Made by a program: the position numbers and the translations under genes. A stretch of 64,000 nucleotides of DNA. It comes from Rouxiella sp. WC2420. Lineage in GTDB: Bacteria > Pseudomonadota > Gammaproteobacteria > Enterobacterales > Enterobacteriaceae. Shown in pieces: positions 25,393 to 32,318 of this stretch (the first letter of the stretch is position 1; each line of letters begins with the position of its first letter). The stretch is taken from NCBI RefSeq assembly GCF_041200025.1, contig NZ_CP165628.1:2728001-2792000 (forward strand), in the 5' to 3' direction. Below the pieces are notes generated by a model, which saw nothing but the letters and a program-made list of their open reading frames with translations, searched no databases and had not been told where the DNA came from.

Positions 25393-26873
25393 TGGCCTCG
25401 CAACCGGTTATCCGCATCCGCGCCACCTGGGTTGTAGGTTATCAGGATGGCGATCACCGGCTGTTTTCGCCGGGAGAGCTGGTTTATCAAGGCAGTGTGG
25501 TGGTATTTGTCGGCCAGAACTATGTCGGACGGGTCGATGAGGAAATCCACGCCGTAAATACCTTGGTTGGCCCCGGTTTTATCGACCTTGACGCGCTTGG
25601 CGATCTGGACACCACGGTGTTGGGATTCGACAATCAGCCGGGTTGGACCAAGGGCCGCGTTGTTGCCGCCGACTGGCAAAGGCGCGACCTGTATTCCCGC
25701 GAAGAACTCAACTTTAACAAGCTGTATGCCTACACTCAGCTGTTACTGAACGGCATCACCACTGCCGTGCCGATAACCTCGATACTGTATCGCCAGTGGG
25801 CTGAAGATATCGACGAGTATCGCCACGCGGCAGACGTTGCCGAGTCTCTCGGTCTGCGCGCGTGGCTTGGCCCGGCGTTTATGTCCGGTCATAACGTGGT
25901 AGAGGCCGGCGGTCAAATAGGCATGCGTTTCGATGAACAGCGCGGGCTGGCAGGTTTGGAGGACGCAGAACGTTTTATCGAGGAGATGGCGGCTCGCAAG
26001 GTGTCGACTTTGCGCGGCTTTCTGGCACCAGACCGTATCGAGGGCTGCACTCCGGGACTATTGGCCGCGCTAAGCGAAACAGCAAAACGCCATGACGTTC
26101 CGGTCAGGCTGCACTGCTGCCAGAGCGAGCTGGAAGTTAATGAAATCCACCAGCGTTTTCAGGGGCGTTCTTCCCTGCAAGTGCTGGCAGATTTTGACCT
26201 GCTGCATAAAAAAATGTTACTGCCGCACGGCCAATATCTGGGGGGCAAGTCGGCCACCCGTGACAGCATCACGCGAGACATCCGGCTGCTTGTTGAATCG
26301 CAGGCCAATCTGGTGCTGTGCCCGCTGGTGTCGGGTCGCCATGCCAAATATCTGGAACAGTACTTGCCGCTGCGCGAGGCGGGCGTGACCATGGGATTAG
26401 GCACTGACACCTTCCCGCCGGATATGCTGGCCAATATGCATCTCGGCACGATTTTGAGTCGAGTGGTGACCCAAAACGTGCAGGCTGCCAGCGCGGCCGA
26501 CTATTATCGCATGGCGACACTGGGAGGAGCCAAAGCCTTGGGCCGCGAGGATCTTGGCCGACTATGCGCGGGTGCACAGGCAGATATCACGCTGATTTCC
26601 CTCGACGAACCGGCAATGGGGCAGATTTTTGATCCGATCACCGCGTTAGTCATCAATGGCAATGGCCGCGACGTGCGTGGCGTGATTATTGCCGGTGAAA
26701 AAGTCGTGTGGGATCGCCAATTGGTGAAACGGCAGATTGACCTTGAGCAATTGCATCGGCAGGCTCAACGGCAGTTTGAACGGCTGATGGCGACCTACCC
26801 TGAACGCAGCTTTCAGCACCCTCCGCTGGATAAGTTATTTGCCCATTCTTTTACTGTAAATCCCCCGACTTGA
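25392..26873 (+). CDS. amidohydrolase of the chlorohydrolase (AtzA/TrzN/SsnA) type lacking the HxH pair
   Basis: This 493-aa protein has an amidohydrolase layout. It keeps the second and third metal regions (VRLHCCQSELEVNE, LLPHGQYLGG) and the aspartate of LGTDTFPPDM, followed by the C-terminal composite domain (GAQADITLISLDEP). Where the family has the HxH pair at the end of strand one, it reads GFIDLDALGDLDTT with no histidine. It either uses other ligands or has another role, for example as a partner of the coupled amidohydrolase. The start at 25392 overlaps the previous stop. Confidence 0.8.
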   Translation: MASQPVIRIRATWVVGYQDGDHRLFSPGELVYQGSVVVFVGQNYVGRVDEEIHAVNTLVGPGFIDLDALGDLDTTVLGFDNQPGWTKGRVVAADWQRRDLYSREELNFNKLYAYTQLLLNGITTAVPITSILYRQWAEDIDEYRHAADVAESLGLRAWLGPAFMSGHNVVEAGGQIGMRFDEQRGLAGLEDAERFIEEMAARKVSTLRGFLAPDRIEGCTPGLLAALSETAKRHDVPVRLHCCQSELEVNEIHQRFQGRSSLQVLADFDLLHKKMLLPHGQYLGGKSATRDSITRDIRLLVESQANLVLCPLVSGRHAKYLEQYLPLREAGVTMGLGTDTFPPDMLANMHLGTILSRVVTQNVQAASAADYYRMATLGGAKALGREDLGRLCAGAQADITLISLDEPAMGQIFDPITALVINGNGRDVRGVIIAGEKVVWDRQLVKRQIDLEQLHRQAQRQFERLMATYPERSFQHPPLDKLFAHSFTVNPPT

Positions 26874-26882
26874 CTCGCCCAG

Positions 26883-26913
26883 TGCCGCCTTGCGCGACTA
26901 TCGCAAGGCGGCA
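26883..26913. terminator. strong hairpin between convergent genes
   Basis: TGCCGCCTTGCG and CGCAAGGCGGCA form a perfect 12-base stem with a 7-base loop, between the end of the amidohydrolase operon and the end of the minus-strand SnoaL-like gene. There is no T-run on either side, so it may act mainly as a transcript-end stabiliser or weak bidirectional terminator. Confidence 0.6.
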
Positions 26914-26920
26914 GCCTGAA

Positions 26921-27319
26921 TCAGGACCGAGAAATCTGCGGTTCCAGAATCCACTCGGCGCTGTCGTTCCACACGTCCATGCGGGTGATTTTGCCGTCGC
27001 GGATTTCATAACGATCCAGATAGCGATTTCCGGCGAACGCGCGGCCATCAGGCCATTCACCGTAAAGCGTGCCGTTGGAGTAAATCACCAGATGATCGCC
27101 CTTGTCCATGCAGTCATATTGGCCGATAGATTTTTTTACCCAGGCATAGCGCGACTTATTGAAAGCCGTGATGTGGTGCGCATCCGGCATGACGCGCTTG
27201 CCGGTAAAAGTGATCACTACATCCGCAGCCATAAAGGTCGCCGCCTTAACGGGATCGGGCGTCATGGAGGCGGCTAGAAAATTGCTAACAATCTCTACAG
27301 CATCATTCGATTTACTCAC
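26921..27319 (-). CDS. SnoaL-like (NTF2 fold) protein in the amidohydrolase cluster
   Basis: This cytoplasmic protein is 132 aa from a GTG start at 27319, chosen because AGGAGA lies a few bases upstream; the frame runs further but without a ribosome site. It is a SnoaL/ketosteroid-isomerase-like single domain: NFLAASMTPDPVKAATFMAADVVITFTGKRVMPD, then DGKITRMDVWNDSAEWIL. Such proteins can be isomerases or small-molecule hydrolases. It is divergent from the third amidohydrolase, and the two share a control region with two operators. Confidence 0.72.
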   Translation of the reverse strand: MSKSNDAVEIVSNFLAASMTPDPVKAATFMAADVVITFTGKRVMPDAHHITAFNKSRYAWVKKSIGQYDCMDKGDHLVIYSNGTLYGEWPDGRAFAGNRYLDRYEIRDGKITRMDVWNDSAEWILEPQISRS

Positions 27320-27455
27320 GATTAATCTCTCCTGAAAATTAACTTTGGCGAGCCAACGTCTTCTCACAGTGCATTGACGCACTGCTTAAGTGCAAAAAAA
27401 TCGGCATATTATGGCATCAGGTCCGTGAAACTGGCATTTTCAACATGGCACCCAT

Positions 27456-27467
27456 ATTGCTAGCAAA
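27456..27467. promoter_or_regulatory. operator copy 3 (ATTGCTAGCAAA)
   Basis: Eleven of twelve bases match the ATTGCTAGCAAT palindrome. It lies between the divergent SnoaL-like gene and the amidohydrolase at 27502, with its centre 21 bp (two helical turns) from copy 4. This is the arrangement expected for two dimers of one regulator on the same face of the DNA. Confidence 0.6.
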
Positions 27468-27476
27468 ATACATGAC

Positions 27477-27488
27477 AATGCTAGCAAT
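27477..27488. promoter_or_regulatory. operator copy 4 (AATGCTAGCAAT)
   Basis: Eleven of twelve bases match the cluster palindrome. It ends 13 bp before the amidohydrolase ATG and just before its AGGA ribosome site, so bound protein would block transcription start or elongation of that gene. Confidence 0.6.
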
Positions 27489-27501
27489 CAGGATAAAATA
27501 A

Positions 27502-28782
27502 ATGCGAGACAATACCAAAAGCCTAAAAATAATTAACGTTCGTTTGCCTTCGTCAGCGAATTTGCCAGTCAGTTTGATGGTGGAAAACGGTTTCTTCGTG
27601 GCCTCTCTCTCGCCAGAGGGTCAACAAAACGTCGCGACCTTAGATTTACAGGGAAAACTGCTGCTGCCCGGTTTGGTCGAAACGCATCTTCATCTTGATA
27701 AAGCCTGCATTCTTTCACGCTGTGACCTGCAAGCAGGCACTGTCCTTGAGGCGGTGGAACAAACTCGACTCGCCAAACAACAGTTTAGCGAGGAGGATAT
27801 TTATCAACGGGGTGCCAGCGTGCTGGATAAGGCGATCGTTCAGGGAACAACCCATATTCGTACTCACGTCGAGCTGGACCCGCAGATTAAATTGCAGGGA
27901 TTTAACGCGGTAAAGCGGTTACAGCGGGATTACGCCTGGGCGATTACGCTGGAAATTTGCGTTTTTCCTCAGGAGGGGATGCTAAATAACCCCGGCACCG
28001 AAGCACTATTGCGACAGGCGCTGGAACAAGGTGCTACGGTGCTGGGCGGCTGCCCTTATACTGACAGTTCTCCCGCCGGGCAGATTGAGCGGCTGTTTGA
28101 GATGGCGGTAGAATATGACTGCTGCCTCGATTTTCATTTGGATTTCGATCTTTCGCCAAAGGAGATGACTTTGCCGCAGGTGATTGAATGTACGCATAGA
28201 TTTAACCGACATGGCCGCGTTACCGTCGGGCACGTCACCAAACTTTCTGCCTTGCCTTGGGAGCAAGTCGCTGTAATCGGCGAGCAAATGGCCGCTGCCG
28301 GAGTGAGTATTACCTCCTTACCTTCCACCGACCTGTTTCTTACTGGCCGCGAGCATTACCACAATCGCCCACGAGGGCTGGCACCTCTGGCTCAACTGGA
28401 TCAATGCGGAGTGTTGTGTTCGCTATCGAGTAATAACATTGCAAATCCATTCACTCCTTACGGCGACGCTTCACTGGTGCGGCAGGCAAATCTGTTTGCC
28501 AATGTCAGTCAACTGGCGACAGAGGCAGAGTTGCTGCGCTGTCTGGCGTGGATCTCGACCGAGTCAGCACGTTTACTGCGTTTAAAAGATTATGGACTGA
28601 CGCCGGGATGCCGCGCAGATTTTGTCGTGTTTGACGTGGCAGGCCCTTCAGCCGTCGTGGCTGAAATTGCCCCGCCGCTGATGGGTTTTAAAGCAGGGGT
28701 GAAAACTTTCCACCGGCCCCATGCACAAATATATGCCCCCCGAGATTTCAGGGGCAGACTTTTAACACAAAAAGGATTTTGA
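27502..28782 (+). CDS. amidohydrolase, cytosine-deaminase-like with Asp-to-Asn change
   Basis: This 426-aa amidohydrolase-superfamily protein has HxH in GLVETHLHLDKACIL, a histidine in CLDFHLDFDL and a histidine in TVGHVTKL. At the position of the catalytic/metal aspartate (CodA Asp313 region) it has SSNNIANPFTPYGD, with asparagine. This asparagine variant is, as I recall, typical of a CodA-like subgroup of unknown substrate. It is paralogous to the enzyme at 24196. Two operators precede it. It converges on the GntR gene. Confidence 0.85.
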   Translation: MRDNTKSLKIINVRLPSSANLPVSLMVENGFFVASLSPEGQQNVATLDLQGKLLLPGLVETHLHLDKACILSRCDLQAGTVLEAVEQTRLAKQQFSEEDIYQRGASVLDKAIVQGTTHIRTHVELDPQIKLQGFNAVKRLQRDYAWAITLEICVFPQEGMLNNPGTEALLRQALEQGATVLGGCPYTDSSPAGQIERLFEMAVEYDCCLDFHLDFDLSPKEMTLPQVIECTHRFNRHGRVTVGHVTKLSALPWEQVAVIGEQMAAAGVSITSLPSTDLFLTGREHYHNRPRGLAPLAQLDQCGVLCSLSSNNIANPFTPYGDASLVRQANLFANVSQLATEAELLRCLAWISTESARLLRLKDYGLTPGCRADFVVFDVAGPSAVVAEIAPPLMGFKAGVKTFHRPHAQIYAPRDFRGRLLTQKGF

Positions 28783-28802
28783 TAAAAAAAAGGTTAGCGG
28801 CT

Positions 28803-29498
28803 TTAAAGGTCGGCTAAGGCTTGACGAAGATTGACCTCGCTGCTGGACTGGTCTTCAAGTTCTAATTGCGCTTCCAGCTCTTCGAGATGTTCAAGCATTA
28901 CTGCCACTGCCTGCTCATTATCACCGGCTTCCAGCGCCGTAATGATGGCCTGATGTTCGTCAGACTGACAGGACGGCACATCATTTCGCTGATAAAGCGC
29001 GACAATAAGCGAGCTGCGAACCATCAGGTTGCCCAATACCTCGCTGAGCACTTCATTGCCGCAAATTTCACCCAGCATCAAGTGGAATTCACTGAGTTCA
29101 CGCACTATCGCGCGACGATCGGTGGAGTCGGTGGCTTCACGCTCATTGCGTAAATGCGTGGAAATTCGGTTACGATGGCGTCGAATCAGTTCTGGCGTGA
29201 TGGTCTCGACAATCGCCCTTTCAATGGCCCGGCGAGCAACAAATATTTCGCGCGCCTCTTTTGCTGTCGGTTGCGATACCATCGCACCGCGATTTGGCTC
29301 AATATCCACAATACGCTGCATTGCCAAACGCTGTAATGCCACCTGAACGTGGTTACGGTTGGCATTTAATGCTTCAACAATTTGCGCTTCAATAAGGCGC
29401 GCCCCCGGGCGAAGCCGATGCTGGGCAATAGCTTTGGAAAGAACATCTACTATGCGCTTAACTTCTAGTTGCTTGGCCGTAGTCGTATTATTGCTCAT
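28803..29498 (-). CDS. GntR-family regulator (FCD/FadR subgroup), candidate regulator of the amidohydrolase cluster
   Basis: This is a 231-aa protein. The winged helix-turn-helix is at about residues 10-75 (LRPGARLIEAQIVEALNANRNHVQVALQRLA). The all-helical FCD ligand domain spans about 88-215 and shows the expected metal/ligand residues in LSEFHLMLGEICGN and SDEHQAIITALEAGD. FCD regulators usually repress catabolic genes and release DNA when an acid metabolite binds. It is the only unassigned regulator in the cluster, so it is the best candidate for the ATTGCTAGCAAT palindromes, although these do not look like the usual GTnnnAC FadR-type motif. Confidence 0.88.
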   Translation of the reverse strand: MSNNTTTAKQLEVKRIVDVLSKAIAQHRLRPGARLIEAQIVEALNANRNHVQVALQRLAMQRIVDIEPNRGAMVSQPTAKEAREIFVARRAIERAIVETITPELIRRHRNRISTHLRNEREATDSTDRRAIVRELSEFHLMLGEICGNEVLSEVLGNLMVRSSLIVALYQRNDVPSCQSDEHQAIITALEAGDNEQAVAVMLEHLEELEAQLELEDQSSSEVNLRQALADL

Positions 29499-29675
29499 TG
29501 CATCCCCAATATATGAAACGTCCTACAATGACCAATTCTATGTTCAGCGTCATGTTTCATGCAAGCTTTGCTGAATATTACGGCTAGTCAGATACTCTGC
29601 TGCGCACACTTTGATCAGTATTAAATCTTTCAGCTACGTACCATGCGCGATAATTTTTGTTTACGGAATAAGACC

Positions 29676-30278
29676 ATGCAAAATCCAATAATAAAACAAG
29701 TTATTACTTTTCTGATCCTGGCGGTGTGTGCAGCGTTTTCTGCTGGGGTATTACTTTTCGATGTTGTGGGTCTGGGCGATCAGGTTAAAGAGATTTCTGC
29801 CACAGAAATAATTCAGGAGATTTTTCTGCTGGCTACCGCCGCATTATTTTTCATTCAATCACGCAAGCACAAAAATTTGCGCGGGGGATTTATCCTCGCC
29901 GCCGGTTTTTTTGGCTGTATGCTGATTCGTGAGCTTGATGCGCTGTTTGATTATATTCATCTTGGTGCCTGGGTTTATTTTGCCAGCATGTTAGCGATAT
30001 ATTCATTATGTTGGGCAGCAACAACGCCGAAAACCACGCTTAATGGCCTTTATGCCCTCGTTGAGGATGAAGCCTTTCCCGTGCTGTTGTTTGGACTGGT
30101 GACTATTCTGGTGTTTTCACGCCTGATGGGCCTGCATTTTATCTGGCAGGCTGCAATTGCGGGGGATCACGTAAAACTGGTTAAGAATTTGGTCGAAGAA
30201 GGCATTGAACTGTTTGGTTATACCCTTTGTCTGGCGGCTGCAATGCGCATTAGCTGGGTTAAAAAGACCGGCAAATAA
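29676..30278 (+). CDS. inner-membrane protein of unknown function
   Basis: This protein is about 200 aa with some five or six hydrophobic segments and short loops (ITFLILAVCAAFSAGVLLF, IFLLATAALFFIQS, GGFILAAGFFGCMLI, AWVYFASMLAIYSLCW, FPVLLFGLVTILVFSR). It has an acidic EEGIELFGYT before the last helix. I prefer the ATG at 29676 (GGAAT upstream); an ATG at 29643 gives 11 more residues. I do not recognise a family. It stands alone between the GntR gene and a convergent pentapeptide-repeat gene. Confidence 0.65.
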   Translation: MQNPIIKQVITFLILAVCAAFSAGVLLFDVVGLGDQVKEISATEIIQEIFLLATAALFFIQSRKHKNLRGGFILAAGFFGCMLIRELDALFDYIHLGAWVYFASMLAIYSLCWAATTPKTTLNGLYALVEDEAFPVLLFGLVTILVFSRLMGLHFIWQAAIAGDHVKLVKNLVEEGIELFGYTLCLAAAMRISWVKKTGK

Positions 30279-30291
30279 ATAGCTATTAGCC

Positions 30292-30891
30292 TTAGTCAAC
30301 TAACTCAATGCCCAGACTTTCCAGTAACGAAACCGCCTCCTGACGTGAGAATTTTGCTCGCGCGACGAGATTGTTCATCACGTCGATTTGAAAATCCCAG
30401 GAGTCGGTAAAATTCGCTCCGCGCAGGTCGGTGTTATGGAACAAACTGCCAGCCAGGTCGCAATTCACGATCTCTGCGCCGGCAAGATCACACTCCCTGA
30501 AATCCACTTCATGTAATATGCATTCGTCCATCTTCATCCCTTGCAACTTAAGGCCGAAAAAGGCGGAATGGGTCAGAATGCTTTTATTAAAACGCAGTTC
30601 AGGGTCAAGGCTGAAGGTCGGCCACTGCGCCCGCGTCCAGTCAATGCCGCTGAGCTTGCACTCATTGAAGTCAATTTCATAGAAACGGCTACCCAAAATC
30701 TCGGCGATGCTGAAGTTGCAGTGATTAAAGGTGCAGTGCGTGAATTTACAGTGCGAAAGCCTGGCAGAAGTAAAGTTGCAATGATTAAAAGTACACTCTT
30801 CAAAGCTTGCGTGCTCGGTAACGGATGAGGACACATCAAGCTTGTTAAAGATTTTCTCAAAATATTCTGACTCACTAACCCACTGTGACAT
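30292..30891 (-). CDS. pentapeptide-repeat protein, Qnr-like
   Basis: This 199-aa protein is built of A(D/N)LXX-type five-residue repeats, with phenylalanine and cysteine at the core positions (FEECTFNHCNFTSARLSHCKF, FRECDLAGAEIVNCDLAGSLF). It has a break near residues 80-95 and a C-terminal helix ending SLLESLGIELVD, as in Qnr proteins. Pentapeptide helices mimic DNA and can protect gyrase. Length is close to Qnr (about 215), but I see no clear Qnr loops, so the target is unknown. AAGGTG precedes the ATG at 30891. Confidence 0.75.
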   Translation of the reverse strand: MSQWVSESEYFEKIFNKLDVSSSVTEHASFEECTFNHCNFTSARLSHCKFTHCTFNHCNFSIAEILGSRFYEIDFNECKLSGIDWTRAQWPTFSLDPELRFNKSILTHSAFFGLKLQGMKMDECILHEVDFRECDLAGAEIVNCDLAGSLFHNTDLRGANFTDSWDFQIDVMNNLVARAKFSRQEAVSLLESLGIELVD

Positions 30892-31141
30892 AGCGCACCT
30901 TAATACTTTTATAATTAACCAAACTGACTTCATCTCATTACAAAGGAACTGTAAGGCACAATAGTATAATGTCTGCCATAAAATCTTGTTACCCGATTAA
31001 ATCTTACAACCTCCGAGAAAGCTATCAATCCACCAAAACTGCAGATCTTCATCAATGTTGGGATAATTGGGAAAACAAAGAGCAAAGCGAACTGGCAAAA
31101 ACCGCGCTTCACCGGGACGTCAATTCTTTCGTCAGGAATGA

Positions 31142-31330
31142 CTGGAGCAACTCAGCAATGAAAAAAATAAAACTTTTCACCTTACTGCTAAACAACAAAT
31201 TGAATTAAGCGCAGCCTACCTTAGTCGCCTGAGCGAAGATTTAAAACTCACGCCGATAGCTAATGAATTAATGTCTCCTATGGCAAAGAAAATAAATAAT
31301 GCTGACGTAAAAAAATGCTTAATTCGGTAA
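31142..31330 (+). pseudogene. fragment of a decayed gene
   Basis: An uninterrupted 62-codon frame begins directly after an in-frame TGA and has no start codon with a ribosome site. The peptide (LEQLSNEKNKTFHLTAKQQI and SAAYLSRLSEDLKLTPIANE) looks protein-like. The frame continues upstream through the TGA as a related-looking sequence, and a second start-less fragment follows at 31357-31515. Together these suggest remains of one gene broken by stops and frameshifts. The family is not recognised. Confidence 0.35.
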
Positions 31331-31356
31331 AGGCAAGGGAGAATGCCGATTTCTAA

Positions 31357-31515
31357 ACCTGGCTAGCTAAGTGGAAACCGTGGAGAATTGTTCTTAAAAC
31401 CGTTGCGCCTTTACAACAAATAAAATTTGACCGCAAGTTACGTAAAATCCTTCTCGAGACTCATCGACTACCGGCCAAAAGAACCTATAACCTTGAAAAT
31501 AATCGCGGCCCTTAA
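31357..31515 (+). pseudogene. second fragment of a decayed gene
   Basis: A start-less 52-codon frame is bounded by stops, rich in basic residues (TWLAKWKPWRIVLKT, KFDRKLRKILLETHRL). It lies directly after the fragment at 31142-31330 and in a different frame. It probably belongs to the same lost gene. It ends inside the terminator hairpin of the gene from the other side. Confidence 0.3.
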
Positions 31516-31524
31516 CGGGCCGCG
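31504..31524 (-). terminator. terminator of the NAD(P)-binding protein gene
   Basis: CGCGGCCC-TTAAC-GGGCCGCG is a perfect 8-base stem, about 38 bp after the minus-strand gene's stop at 31563. On the minus strand it is followed by ATTATTTTC, supporting minus-strand termination. Confidence 0.7.
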
Positions 31525-31562
31525 GCTATTCAACGCTTAACGGTCAATGACTTAACAATGAG

Positions 31563-32213
31563 TTACTGACTCACTGCGTCGCGGATCGGCGTGTTGCCGC
31601 TGCGCAGTTCCCACTGTTTGCCAATCGATGATTTAGCATCCAGCGCGGCAACCACCACCAGCGCCACATCTTCGCGAGGCACTTCACCCCTGCCCGCATG
31701 TTCGGACAGATTGACCAGTCCAATGGCTGAATCGTTGGTCAACGGCCCGGGACGGATAATCGTCCACTCAAGACCACTTTTACGCAGATAAATATCGGCA
31801 TCACGTTTGGCCTCTACATAAGCCTTCCACACCGGCTCGGTCCCAGGTTTGACGGGTTCATCGACGCCAACTGCCGAAACCTGAATATAGCGAGCAACTC
31901 CGGCCTGTTTTGCCGCATCGGCCAACAGCACTGAACCGCCATAGTCTACTGTATGCTTACGCTCTGCCGTCGAACCACCACCGGCTCCGGCTGCAAACAC
32001 CACCGCATCAACACCTTTTAGCCCGCTGGCCAGCTGTTGTGCCGTCGCGGATTCAATATCCAGCAATAAACTTTCTGCACCCAGCTTATGAATGTTCGCA
32101 ATCTGCTCTTCTTTACGCACAATACCTAAAGCCTGATGCCCCTGGAGTTGCAAATGCTTAATAATAAACTGTCCTATTTGACCATGTGCGCCCACGATTG
32201 CGACCTTAGCCAT
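31563..32213 (-). CDS. NAD(P)-binding atypical SDR (NmrA/YwnB-like)
   Basis: This 216-aa protein begins KVAIVGAHGQIGQFIIKHLQ, a Rossmann nucleotide site. It has DAVVFAAGAGGG, YIQVSAVGVDE and the YVEAKRDADIYLRKSGLEWTIIRPGPLT segment of NAD(P)H-binding SDR-like proteins. These act as redox sensors or reductases. I place the start at 32213, because AGGAGG lies four bases upstream, inside the longer frame that begins at 32228. It stands alone and is followed by a clear terminator. Confidence 0.85.
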   Translation of the reverse strand: MAKVAIVGAHGQIGQFIIKHLQLQGHQALGIVRKEEQIANIHKLGAESLLLDIESATAQQLASGLKGVDAVVFAAGAGGGSTAERKHTVDYGGSVLLADAAKQAGVARYIQVSAVGVDEPVKPGTEPVWKAYVEAKRDADIYLRKSGLEWTIIRPGPLTNDSAIGLVNLSEHAGRGEVPREDVALVVVAALDAKSSIGKQWELRSGNTPIRDAVSQ

Positions 32214-32318
32214 AAATCCTCCTTTCACTTTTTCTCGGTTTTAAGGTAATCCTTGCAGACTCACCGTTAGGATTAACTGTAGCACATAGGATTTTCAGCC
32301 ATGAAAGGCATCAGTTTT

